In this document: positions 50,402 through 60,700 of the stretch, one piece after another | Layout of the letters: each line of letters begins with the position of its first letter | Position numbering within the stretch: position 1 is the first letter of the stretch | Source: Hondaea fermentalgiana | Taxonomy: Eukaryota > Sar > Bigyra > Thraustochytrida > Thraustochytriidae | Length of the DNA: 64,000 bases | Assembly (NCBI GenBank): GCA_014084085.1 | Contig: NPFB01000107.1 | Location: 91,736 to 155,735, forward strand | Direction: 5' to 3' | The notes under the pieces: model-generated | Database searches by the model: none | Told to the model about the DNA's origin: nothing | Seen by the model: only the letters and a program-made list of their open reading frames with translations | Position numbers and translations under genes: made by a program

Positions 50402-51215
50402 CGCGCGCGCGCGAGCGAGCGAGCGGAGGCGCGTCCCCCGCCGCCTCGACGTCTTCCGCGGCGCCGGCGAGCTCGCGCTCCGCCTGTGTGTTGCTGCCGC
50501 CCGCTGTTCTTGTTTTGCTGCTTGTTTGTCGAAGCCGCGCTTCTTTCTTTCTTTCTTCTTCTTTCTCTCTTGTTTTCCTTCTCTCTCTTGCCTCTAACGC
50601 GCGGTGTGTGCACGTGCTCGCGCCGCGCTTGCTTTCCGCTAGCCAGCGCCTAGGCCCTCCTACGCGCAGCGCAGCGCGTACGGCGCCTCGCTCGCTGCAC
50701 TGCCCGACCCGCCGCCTTCTCCGCCGCCTCCTCCGCCTCGGCCGCAACCACGACCTCGACCTCGCGCGAGACGCGGCGCCGCGGCCCCCGGGCGAGGCCT
50801 CGCGCCGGGGCGGCGAGCAGAGCAGGACCGGGAGGAGCGAGGAGGGGAGCGAGGGAGCGATGGAGCGAGAGGTGTGCCAAGGAGGCTCCCGCGCTCGACG
50901 CTCTCTTCTCGCCGAGGCCTCTCGCGCGCCGTAGCGCAGCGCAGCGCGGCGCGGCGCGGCGCCGCTCGAAGGGCGCCCAAGAGACCGGCCTCGCCGCGGC
51001 CGGCCGCGCGCGATTATGGAGCGGAGCCGAGCGGGGCGGAGCCGAGCAAAGGCACGATAACGGGCCGGCCCAGGCAGCCTGAGATAGGTTTCTCCCTCCC
51101 TCGCTCGCTCGCGAGGTCGCGCGATGTACTGCTAGGAGCTCGCTCGAGCCTGCCGCTGCAGCTGCCTCGCGCTCGTCTCGCGGAGACGCGCAGGCCAGCA
51201 AGCTTCGTGAGCTTA

Positions 51216-51276
51216 GCAAGGTCTGCAAGGTTTGCAAGATTTGCAAGGTTTGCAAGGTTTGCAAGCTCGCAAGCTC
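51216..51276. repeat. 9-bp GCAAGGTTT tandem repeat
   Basis: Five copies of GCAAGGTTT-type units with single changes, followed by two GCAAGCTC units. On the minus strand it would read as CTTGCAAAC repeats. No gene overlaps it. Confidence 0.9.
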
Positions 51277-51883
51277 GTCTGGGTTGGTTGCGAGATACAG
51301 ATGGCGAGGAGATGGCGAGACTGCAGCGCGTGCACAAGGGCTTGCCTCCACCTCTTGCTCTGCTGCTCTCGCGGACTACGTATCTGCGTATCTACGTGCC
51401 TAGCGCGGAAGATGCGCGACCGCGAGGCAGGCTCTGCTGTCTCCCTTCGCCCACGTACGTCTCGCTGCGCTACGCCGCGCGGGCGCGAGCGGACTCGGTG
51501 GGTCTTCGCTTTCTCTCTTGCTTGATGTCCTGCTCCTGCTCTTGCGCTGCTTTGCTCGCGCCTCGAGCTCCACTCGAGAGCGCCGCCTGCGCCCTCTTGC
51601 GCGCAGACGTTGCGTGCCGCCTGCCCACGCAGGCCGCTCTCGCGCGTCTCCGCTGACCACACCTGGCCTCGCGATGCTGTTTTGCTGACACGAGTGCATC
51701 GCGTGCGCTCTTCACCCGTCTCCCATAAGCGCGCTCGACCGAATTTGACCTGACTCGGCTCGCTCGCCTTGGCTCGCTTCGCGCAGCATTTGGCGCCTTC
51801 TGGCGCCTTCACGCGCGCCCGCTCGTCCGCCTCGAGGACGGCGAGCCTCCGCGGGACCCGGTCCTGGTTTTCCATGCCATTGG

Positions 51884-51910
51884 CACGGCATGGCATGGCA
51901 TGGCATGGCT
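51884..51910. repeat. (ATGGC)n pentanucleotide repeat at the start codon
   Basis: ATGGC repeated, giving ATGs at 51890, 51895, 51900 and 51905 in three frames. The frame of the carrier-like gene uses 51890 or 51905. Confidence 0.95.
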
Positions 51911-53545
51911 GGCATAGCACTAGTAAAAGGGGCCTCGTGGCAAAGCCGCAAAGAAGGGACGAAGGGCCTCCACGCCAAGCTCGCTCGCATGGGCTTCAGC
52001 GAGTTCAAGCGCCTGGGCAGGCGCCTGAGCTCCCAGGTGTTTGGCGCCGACGAGGACGACTTCGACGCCGACGCCGACTACTACTACCGTGGGCGCGGCG
52101 ACGGCGGCGGCGGCGGCGATGATGAGGGGGGTACGGAGCAGGGCCCTCGCGGGAGCGATCTCCAGGCCATGGACCCGGAGACCGTCAAGCGCAAGCGCGC
52201 CGCGCGCGTGCGCAGACGATGGCGGGAAGCCATTCGGAAAGTCGTCGCATTGAACCGCTTCATCAAAACCGTCGGCCCCGCACGCCGGCATGAAAGCTGG
52301 GCGCGTGCCAAAGCCCGGCAGCTCGTCTCTGCTGTCCTTTGCGCTGTGATCACAAGTCCTCTCGATGTGATGCTGTCGCGCGCCCTTGTGAGCAAACAGC
52401 CAGTCTTCCTCTCTCCATGGACCGAACTGATCGTAGCGCAAGCGGCCCCACTTTCTGCCACTTATGCTCTGCTCGAGCAACTCGTCCCACGGGCTTCGAC
52501 CAATGCCTCTGCGGCGGTAAAAAAGCCACGCTACTTTGGGGGCTCGCTAGGCCACGCAGTCTCGGCCACCGCGCGCCATGGGCTGCATCTGCTTCTCATG
52601 TACCCCCTCCAAGTTGCCTTCACCCGACTCGCCGTCAACGGGCAGCCTGTGCGTGCCACGCTTACCTCTCTGTCGCCTCAGCTCTACAATGGGCTATCTG
52701 CCTGTTTGGCCATCGAGGCGATCAAGGGCATTCTGTCACTCGTCCTTGACAACGTTTTGGCAAGATCACCGCCCGGCACGCTGCTAAGCATCGCCTTACC
52801 ACTGGCTTCGCTTCTTCCTGCCGTTCCTTCGTTTGTGATGAGCGTACGCATTTGGTCCTCAAATCCGGGCTCATTGTTCCCAGCGCAAGTAAGTCTCCCC
52901 AGTGAAGTGGCTGCGATATATGCGCAAAAGGGTCTAAGTGGATTCTTTGCAGGTTGGCGCGTCTTCTTGCTTGCCTGTCCTTTCGAGCTAGGAGGTGAAT
53001 ATCTGTCCAACAAGCTTGTGCGTCACGTCATTGGCCCATCCCCGCACGAGCGTTTCGCAGCGCAGGTCAGTCAAGTCCGTGAGACGCTCGAGCTCAAACA
53101 GCACACGCCACTGAAACTTGAGGACCCCAGTCATCTCGAAGCGATGATTCTCATGGCCAGTCGGCACAATCGAATGCTTTTTGTGCTCATGATCAATGTC
53201 ACAGAGGATTCCAAGCTCGCTGTACATGATTGTGCCACCTTTGCTCAGCATGTTGACGCCACATTTGTCATTGCTGACGCGCGCTCGTTCGAGTCGCTGA
53301 GCAGAATCGCCTTTTCAAGCCGATTTCCCTGCTTCATTCCTGTCATGGACGGCGTCTTGGCCACGCAGCACATTATTCCGTATCGCTATGGCTACAGCCG
53401 GCAGATTGAGCGCCGCCTCCGCGCGATCGCGGTGCAGATGACCCAGGAAGCCATGCACCGTTCCACGCCTTTGCCGGCTGCGCAGCAACTTGATGAAGAT
53501 GCTTTCATGGACGATCCGCACGCGGGTTCTTCCGAGATGCTCTAA
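51890..53545 (+). CDS. Divergent mitochondrial-carrier (SLC25)-like protein with extra C-terminal domain
   Basis: Predicted 551 residues. Residues about 145-400 hold hydrophobic segments with degenerate carrier signatures: SPLDVMLSRAL (near 155), YPLQVAFTRLAVNGQ (near 238) and IYAQKGLSGFFAGW (near 345). These recall the PxD...R and GxxGFYRG elements of SLC25 repeats. Normal carriers are about 300 residues; here there is a 140-residue charged N-terminus and a C-terminal soluble domain (about 415-525; RMLFVLMINV, DATFVIADARSF, FPCFIPVMDGV) that may be thioredoxin-like, as in UAS domains. The charged PxD salt-bridge residues are partly missing, so it may be a structural outer-membrane type (Ugo1/SLC25A46-like) and not a transporter. 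The start is uncertain: 51890, 51905 or 51989 (MGFSEFKRLG). Confidence 0.7.
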   Translation: MAWHGMAGIALVKGASWQSRKEGTKGLHAKLARMGFSEFKRLGRRLSSQVFGADEDDFDADADYYYRGRGDGGGGGDDEGGTEQGPRGSDLQAMDPETVKRKRAARVRRRWREAIRKVVALNRFIKTVGPARRHESWARAKARQLVSAVLCAVITSPLDVMLSRALVSKQPVFLSPWTELIVAQAAPLSATYALLEQLVPRASTNASAAVKKPRYFGGSLGHAVSATARHGLHLLLMYPLQVAFTRLAVNGQPVRATLTSLSPQLYNGLSACLAIEAIKGILSLVLDNVLARSPPGTLLSIALPLASLLPAVPSFVMSVRIWSSNPGSLFPAQVSLPSEVAAIYAQKGLSGFFAGWRVFLLACPFELGGEYLSNKLVRHVIGPSPHERFAAQVSQVRETLELKQHTPLKLEDPSHLEAMILMASRHNRMLFVLMINVTEDSKLAVHDCATFAQHVDATFVIADARSFESLSRIAFSSRFPCFIPVMDGVLATQHIIPYRYGYSRQIERRLRAIAVQMTQEAMHRSTPLPAAQQLDEDAFMDDPHAGSSEML

Positions 53546-54030
53546 TGAACAACCAAACATTCAAACAACCCAACAAAAAATCACACAAAACAAACAAGCA
53601 GATAAAACAAACCAAAAAACAAACAAAGCCTCTCACCTATTGTCGCTGATCTCTTTATGCCTTTCTGGATGCCATCGAATTGATGGGCCGAAATTGAAGT
53701 ACTTTGCGCAGCATCTTTCGCCCCCAAGCCACAACTTATCCCTCACTGCTCGTCACTGTTTTTTTTCTTTTTTCCTTTTTTTTTGCCAAGGGAGGGAGGG
53801 AAGGTCAAGCACCAAAACCCTTTGCGCGGCGGCGGCTACGATCGATCGCGCGGCTCGTCTTGCAGGGAGCGCAACCGGGCCTGGCGGCGCGCAGAGACGC
53901 GGCGGCCACGCGCGCGCTCTCGCTACAGCCGACGTACCCTTCCGCGACCGGCCGGTGCGCTTCTTCGCCGACATCGGACCTGCTCTTCTCTTGGGCGACG
54001 ACGAGACGCAGCCCTCGACACGACAGCACC
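53546..54030. other. Spacer and promoter of TAF9 gene
   Basis: 485 bp. It begins with an A/C-rich tract (CAAACAAACC-type, about 53555-53625), has a T-rich run near 53759-53785, then becomes GC-rich before the TAF9 ATG. No gene seen. Confidence 0.5.
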
Positions 54031-55314
54031 ATGGAGGATCAGTTTGTGCCGCTCAAGCCGATCTCGCACTTGTTGCGCGAAAATCAGATTGAAGATTGGG
54101 ACCCTCGAGTAATGTACCAGCTGCTCGAGTTTCAATACCGTAAGTAGCTAGCCCTCCCTTTGTTGTGCGCCAACGATCTCTTGTCGCTGCAACAGATGCT
54201 GACATCCTTTCGCCTCTCTCGCTACACGTGCACAGGGACAACAAAGAAAATCTTGAATGATGCGAAGGCACTCACGCTGCACCGCGCGCCGTCAAAGTCG
54301 GGAGATCCGCTGAGCGACAGGGACGTTCGGCTTGCACTAGAGCTCGAAAAGGAGGACAGGCCGCCACCCCATCTCATTCTCAAACCTGATGAGGTGCGGA
54401 AGTTTAACCTCACCAACCTTCCCTCCATCTCGGACGACATAGTGCGTCTTCCTTCGCGCGCTCTCATCAACGACAACTGCATTGCAGATATTATCGAGGA
54501 AGGACATCCTCGCGAACTTCAGCTCGGTTCAGGCGACAATGTGCCCGCAACGGCAGCCCCTAACATTGCTGGAAGGTACAACGTAAAGCGGGGGAAATTA
54601 GGCCGCAAGAAGCAAAAAGTGCGCCTTCCACCTGCCGGCGATCTCGACAGAGACGAGGATGCCGATGCCCCCATGCTGGATGCTGATACAGCTCCCAAGG
54701 AGAAAGTAGAGGCGCTTCCAGCAACAAATGACGCCACGCACGAGACTAAGGCCTCTGCCACTGCTGTTTCTGCTGCTGCTGCTGCTGCTGACGCAACGCA
54801 AAGCACCCCGCCAGCCGAGCCAGCTGAGGCAGCTGCCGCCCCCGCCGATTCGGCTCCAGCTGCGACTTCTGCGACCACGGATGCCAACTCTGGACCCATT
54901 GCAAGCACTGCAGCAGAACCATCAGCACCCGCATTAGCAGAGGGGAAACCAACCGCAGAGGAGAAATCAACCGCACCGGGAGAAGCACCTGCAGAGGCAA
55001 AACCTGCTTTGGTGGAGGAGAAACCTGCTCCAGAGGAGAAGTCTGCCACAGAGGAAAAATCTGCGTCAGAGGCGAAACCTGCTGCGGAGGCGACATCTGC
55101 TGCGGAGGCGACACCTGCTGCGGAGGCGAAACCTGCTGCGGAGGCGAAACCTGCTGCGGAGGCGAAACCTGCTGCGGAAGAGAAAAATACCACCGCAGAA
55201 GAGAAAAACCCCGTAGAGGAGAAAGCAGAGGTGAAACCGATTGTGGCGGCTCCAGAGACGAAGCCCGCTGCGGAAGCAGACGCGGCTGGAGATGCCATGG
55301 ACACGACAGAGTAA
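54031..55314 (+). CDS. TAF9: Transcription initiation factor TFIID subunit 9, two exons
   Basis: Exons 54031-54139 and 54236-55314 give 395 residues. The 96-bp intron has a GTAAGTAG donor and a CACAG acceptor; joining restores LLEFQYRTTKKILNDAKAL, comparable to human TAF9 MLEFAFRYVTTILDDAK. The histone fold covers about residues 1-90: LLRENQIEDWDPRVMYQ, DARs equivalent DRDVRLALELE. RLPPAGD and the NLPSI segment follow, as in TAF9. TAF9 pairs with TAF6 in TFIID and SAGA. The C-terminal 190 residues are Ala/Glu/Lys/Pro-rich, encoded by an 18-bp tandem repeat near 55081-55188; human TAF9 (264 residues) lacks it. It is probably a flexible acidic tail. The plus-strand neighbours are a carrier-like gene and a TTLL gene, with no functional link. 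Confidence 0.9.
55081..55188 (+). repeat. 18-bp coding minisatellite in TAF9 tail
   Basis: Six in-frame units of GCTGCGGAGGCGAAACCT with small changes, encoding AAEAKP-type hexapeptides. Confidence 0.9.
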
Positions 55315-55786
55315 TAGTATATGTTTGACCCTCATTTTGGTTTTTGACACGATTAGAAGCTTGAATTTTCACTCTGTGTCAATTTTAATTTTAATGGTGA
55401 AAAGCTTGACACCATGTGTCTTGAGACTCACAGAGAAGTACCGAAAAAAAATGCGGATCAAGTGTCTGCGTGCAGATCCTTTAACTTCATTGAGTTACTT
55501 ATTTTTAAAAGACCTTCATATCTCGACCACAAAAAGATTGCATCGGAATTCTCCTTTTCGTAATTATAATGCCTTGCGCTCCCACCACTTTAACCTTACT
55601 TGTTGGCTTCATGACTTTGGCAACTGGGGAACGGTCCCATCATGACACCTTCTCATTCATAGGAGCTCCAGTCCCCTTGCTCACGCGCCCGCACAGACCA
55701 CACTGACCTGACTGTGTCGCCTGCCTAATGTAGAAAGTGTGCACCTTGTAGCCTACTAACGTAGTCAACGGCTTGATTGCAAAGGC
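55315..55786. other. AT-rich spacer
   Basis: 472 bp, clearly lower in GC than the surroundings, with no gene or RNA seen. It probably holds the TAF9 3' untranslated region and the TTLL promoter. Confidence 0.5.
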
Positions 55787-57586
55787 ATGATGGAGAGAAA
55801 CAAATTGCGGTCCAAAGCGACAATGACGGACGGGGTGCTTCGCGTGTGCGAGTCGTGCCCGCTGCCCGTGCGGCAGGAGGCGTTGTCCCGTGGCTGGCGT
55901 GTCATCGGTCCAGGTTCGACAGAAGATGAGGTCTCGGGTTGCCCAGTAAGCCAGCCTGCGTCAGAGCGTCGGCGCAAAACGAGACGCGGGCGAATTGGGG
56001 TCGCAGAGAACCCTCCAGCGGGCAGCCGGGTCTTCGAGTTGTACTGGCGCAACTCGAGGTTCACAAAGTCCGAATTCAAGACAGGCCATGATCGAGCCGG
56101 ACGCATGAACCACTTCCCACACACCAAGTGCCTCACAAAGAAGGACCTCCTTATTCACGCAATGCGCAAGATGCGCGCTGTGCATGGCAAGATTTATGAC
56201 TTTTTGCCCATGAGCTTTATTCTCCCGTCAGAGTACACCAAGTTTGTACACGCATACGCCGCAGAAGACGATGATCAGGTCTGTGCTTCAGCAAAGAAGT
56301 CAATCGAAGGACACTCAGGTGATAAAAGTGCAGGTCGAGCGGTTTGGATCTGTAAACCTTCGGACTTGTCGCGCGGACGCAAGATTTTTCTCATCAAAGA
56401 CCTCTCCGACCTTCATTATGACCAGCAATACGTAGTCCAGCGCTATGTTCCTAATCCGTTGACAATTGGCGGATACAAGGTAGACTTGCGCGTTTACATT
56501 CTCGTCACAAGTATGCAGCCGCTGCGTGTTCACATCTTTCGCAATGGTCTCGCGCGTTTTGGCACGGTAAAGTACGACGACAAAATGCAGGACATTGACA
56601 ACTTGTTTTCTCATCTTACAAACAGCAGCATCAACAAGTTATCGAATACGTTCGATCACGATAAGGAAGTGATTGGGTCAGGGTCGAAATGGGACTTTGG
56701 CGCGCTGCGGGAATGGTTCAAGAGCAATCAGCTCGGCGAAGCGGCATTCGCCACGTTGTGGGCGAGAATCTGCGATATAAGTCTGTGCACGATTCTTACA
56801 GCCCTGCCGTCCAAGCCGGTGAGTTCATCGTGTTTCGAACTCTTTGGCTTTGATATCCTCGTCGATGCGGCGCTGCGTCCCTGGCTGCTCGAGGTGAACT
56901 GTGCTCCGGCGCTTTCTATTGACGGTTCGACCGATCGTCGCGTCAAAGAGCCTCTTATTCGCGCTGTGTACGACCTCGTTCAGCAGCAACAACCTGTTGT
57001 AAAAACAAACCGACGCCGTGGCCTCCGTGCCATCGCGCCAAAGAACTCGAAATTGCGCCCTGCATCAGGGAAGACTCGAATCTGTCCTCTGCCCAACGCA
57101 GGCCTTCCGCCGCGGCCTGCCACGGCAGTTGCCGGGCAAAAACAAAAGGGACCTTGTGCTGGTGCTAGCGCTGGTGCTGCAACGACGATGACGTCGACGA
57201 TAACAAGGAGCGCGGGTGTCAACAATAATGACGACGAAGAAACCCGAAGGCTGAGAGAAATCAGCCGAGAGGGCCAACAAGGCGCCTCGGGAGACGACAG
57301 CGGAACGGAGAATTTTCGTGCAATGGCCGCATCCACCGAAGCGGGGCAACACGATGACAACGACTACAAAGACGACGACGATGATTTATCGCGGTTTGAT
57401 TGCATCTTCCCCTTTGACGAAACGACAGCGCAAGCAGCCCTGCTCATGGCCACGTGCCAAGGCCAAGCATCGCAGCGCAAGCTTGCCGAGGCAATCCGAA
57501 TCATCGTGCAAGAAATCCGGAAAAGGCGACGCGGCGCGATGCAAGCCGAGTGCGCAGTGTCCACCGAGGTCACGGCCTCCCGCTAG
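55787..57586 (+). CDS. Tubulin tyrosine ligase-like (TTLL) glutamylase-type enzyme
   Basis: Predicted 599 residues. TTLL enzymes use an ATP-grasp fold to attach glutamates, glycines or tyrosine to tubulin and other proteins. The ATP-grasp core covers about 85-400: NHFPHTKCLTKKDLL, FLPMSFILPSEY, WICKPSDLSRGRKIFLI (nucleotide-binding Lys near 188), QRYVPNPL, YKVDLRVYILVTS, LTNSSINK and FELFGFDILVDAALRPWLLEVNCAPALS. The pattern with RG after KP and GYKVDLR suits TTLL polyglutamylases (TTLL2/4/6 group), but the chain initiator or elongator role cannot be decided. The last 190 residues are low-complexity and acidic. Two adjacent ATGs (55787, 55790). It is likely cytosolic/axonemal; its presence supports a flagellated organism. 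Confidence 0.93.
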   Translation: MMERNKLRSKATMTDGVLRVCESCPLPVRQEALSRGWRVIGPGSTEDEVSGCPVSQPASERRRKTRRGRIGVAENPPAGSRVFELYWRNSRFTKSEFKTGHDRAGRMNHFPHTKCLTKKDLLIHAMRKMRAVHGKIYDFLPMSFILPSEYTKFVHAYAAEDDDQVCASAKKSIEGHSGDKSAGRAVWICKPSDLSRGRKIFLIKDLSDLHYDQQYVVQRYVPNPLTIGGYKVDLRVYILVTSMQPLRVHIFRNGLARFGTVKYDDKMQDIDNLFSHLTNSSINKLSNTFDHDKEVIGSGSKWDFGALREWFKSNQLGEAAFATLWARICDISLCTILTALPSKPVSSSCFELFGFDILVDAALRPWLLEVNCAPALSIDGSTDRRVKEPLIRAVYDLVQQQQPVVKTNRRRGLRAIAPKNSKLRPASGKTRICPLPNAGLPPRPATAVAGQKQKGPCAGASAGAATTMTSTITRSAGVNNNDDEETRRLREISREGQQGASGDDSGTENFRAMAASTEAGQHDDNDYKDDDDDLSRFDCIFPFDETTAQAALLMATCQGQASQRKLAEAIRIIVQEIRKRRRGAMQAECAVSTEVTASR

Positions 57587-57740
57587 GCCGCTAGGCCTTG
57601 TTCACGGCCCAGGTCTCCTCTACTCTCCGTCGCTGTGACCGACAAACGCGCAGAGGGCCTTGTCATGTAACCATGGTAAGTCTCCGTGAACCTCGACTTG
57701 CGGCGGCGTGCGTGCCTGCAGGCTATTTTTAGCCCAGGGC

Positions 57741-60700
57741 TTAAAGCACAGACTGTGCAGGGATGGGCGCAGACGCGTCGAGCGGGACGACCTCGTGAAA
57801 GTGGTTAAAATTGATGACAATTTTCTCCGGTTTCTTCTCGTCCGGACCGAAACACTCACGGAACCAGTGATTGTACATGATGTCGTCCATCGTGTACGAG
57901 TGGCGGGCCTGGAACGTGGCCGAGGACTGCGCCTCGATTCCCTCGACAATGACGATAATCTCGAGCTCAGATGCCTCGATAAAATTTTGAATCGATTGCT
58001 TGACGTCCTTGACATGCTTTTCCATAGGGTGCAAAGAAGAAGCCTGGCGCACACGCGGCCCGGATGCCGAAGATTCGCGCACGTTGGCCTCGACCTCGCG
58101 ACGTTCGTTTTCGCCAGACTCCCGCACCACGCGATCACGGGAAATCAACGCCTCTACATCGAGGCCCGCATGCCCCGACGGTTTGTTAATGTTCGAGAGC
58201 TCCTTTAGGCGCTCATCCGTGGTACCTCGAACTTGACTCAGCTTGACTGTCTTGTGATGGTGGATGCGGCGCGAGGTGCCTCGACGAACTTGGTCTTGAT
58301 ATGCCTTTTCCATTCTCTGGTGCATGCTGCTGGGCCGCGAACTGCTGTGATAGTGGCTTGTGCTGCGTCTCTGGCTTTGCGAGCTCTGTCGAGAGTCTTC
58401 GCGAGCGCGATCGCTCGCGAAAAGGGAGTGCAGAGAGCGGATGCTGTCCTGGCCTGAAGGTCGGGCCGGCGGGTCCTCGACGCTGTTTTGCGGCCGCGCC
58501 GGGAGCGACCTTGTCTTCTCGATCTGGTCCGGATCACTTTCGAAGAAGTTGACCTTGTGCGAAGACGAAGTCTCTGTCGTAGCATCGTCGCCGTCTTTGC
58601 TCTGTTGTTCGCTCTCGACAGCATCGCTGGCGGGTTCTGTATGCTCGGATCGCAGACGAGGTCGCAAAATAGGCAGCGGGGCGCTTGGGTCCTTGGCATC
58701 GTCTGCCTCCGAGCTGATGTCGTCGTAGTGGTCATCGTCTTCGTCGTTGTCATCTTCGTCGTTGGGATGATAGTCGTCATCTTCTACAGTGTTCTGAGAG
58801 CCGGCAGGATCCTTGGATGAATGTCCAGAGCGACTCGACGTAAATGACGAGGTGGACGGTGAAACCAAGGTTCGCGATGCGGACTCGGGGTCTACTGCGT
58901 CCAAGACGGACAGAGCAACTGAGGGCGGCGGGGGCAGCGAACGCTTGGCTCGGGGCGCACGGTTGCCATCTGCGGGAGAGGCGAAAGCGTCCTCTTTCTT
59001 TGCATCATCGTCCTCTTCTCCGTTCTTTGCGTCGCCATCGTCGTCGTCGTCGTCGTCATCGTTGTCTTCTTCATCATTATCATCATCGCTTTCGCTGTAA
59101 TATGCACCCTCTAGGTATTGCTGATACCGGATATGGCGCAAAAGGTGCTCATCGGTATAAAACGTCGTTCCGCAAACCGGACACTGCGCGCCGTTGCGTC
59201 CAGCAACAGCTGCATCTGCCTCTCGAAGATTGACGTTGGGGTATCGATAGCGATTGGCCTGGTTGTGTACAAAGCCATCGTCGTGCGTTTGCCAGTGCTC
59301 ACGACGCAATGTGGGTGGTAAAAGAGGGCTCCATTGATCAATTTCGTGCACGACGGTGCAGGGAACGCTCAAGAACAGATTGGCCCCGAGCTCATCGTCA
59401 GGGTTGATGAGACGCATGTGCCGCGTCTGGAAATTTGCCGTCGTGTTGCCGTCGCTTTCGTTCATGACAACGTAGCAGCGAACATGCGCTTCGACAATGG
59501 GGGCATGCATGTCGAGGTCATAGCACTGGAAGGAAAAGAAGAACTTGCCATTGCGATGAATGATGCAGGCCTTGTCACTGAAAATGACCTGGTGGCTGCG
59601 CGTGTCGGCGCGGCCGACGCGCATGACAACGAGAGAAATGCAGAGGGCATTGAGAAGGACTCCGAAGAAGCATTGCCACCAGATAATGGTGGGGAGCTGA
59701 AAGCAGCCTCGCCAAAAGGCGCCTTCGTGACTGTCGGGGAGCCCAAACCCTGAGGTAGCGGCGGTCTCGAGGGCAAAGGCAAAAGCCATTTGAAACGGAT
59801 GCTTACCCGTCTCGGAAGTATCAACGATGTCTAGCGCACAGGTCTCGTTGAAAGGATCATTGAACAGCGAGTAGAGTCCGGCAAAGACGAGTAGGTAGGC
59901 CGTGTAAATAAAAATGAGACCAATAAAGAGAATGTGAGTGCGCTGTGTAAGCGTCCTATGAAACCAATCGTCTCGGTAGAGAACAAAGATATCGCGCAAG
60001 GTATTTTGCGAGCCGACCTGATCGATCTTGAGTTCTCCTGAACTTTGATGATACCACTGGTCTCTGAGAATGATGCGGCGGGACCAACTCACATCCGGGT
60101 CTTCGCTGACGTCAGACATGGTGAACTCACTTGACGTCATTGAATCCTGACCAACGCTTTGTCGGTGGTGGTGGTGGTGGTGGTGGTGGTGGTGGTGCTG
60201 ACCATGATGGTTGTGATGTGTGTGGTGGTTGGCCGCAAGCAAGTTGGAAATGGATCTGACGCGTTTTAGATTCGACGAGAGAATGGACGAGAATGATGAT
60301 TGTGAAGACAGCGTCCCGGCGGACCCAAGTCGGCCTCGACGCAAGGTGATGACGTTGGGGGACCGGGGTGAGCTTGATAGCTGGCTCTCCACATCGTCTT
60401 CATCGTTGTCGTCCGCGGGCTCGGCCGAAGACGACGGACGCTTGGGGAGACTGAACCATCGTCGAGAACGAGGAGCCGAAGTCATGTTATCCCCTCGTTT
60501 GTGTGCGCGTTGCATCCGATGGAGCGCGCCACGTTTGCTGTCGCCGCACGTCGAGCAAGAATCAGAGCTCATGAGCCGTCTGCGACTTTGTTCGGGTCCA
60601 GGACCTCGTGTAGTGCTGCTATTGGCATCTTCGCCTTGTCGAGGAGCAGCATTCGCTCGATCTGCAAAGAGACCATTCAATGCCGAGGCACCCGTTGCGC

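Larger units (their letters stand above)
50237..51889. other. Long GC-rich divergent spacer
   Basis: 1653 bp with no supported gene. It includes a GACC run (50381-50401), GCGCAGCGC / GCGGCGCGGC stretches (about 50660-50690, 50934-50965), GAGCGGAGCCGAGC elements (about 51017-51048) and a 9-bp repeat (51216-51276). The apparent frames are compositional. Confidence 0.5.

Noticed and set aside
50650..51351. 233-codon minus-strand frame rich in Leu/Gln/Thr
   Set aside because: Generated by the 9-bp GCAAGGTTT repeat; no protein signature.
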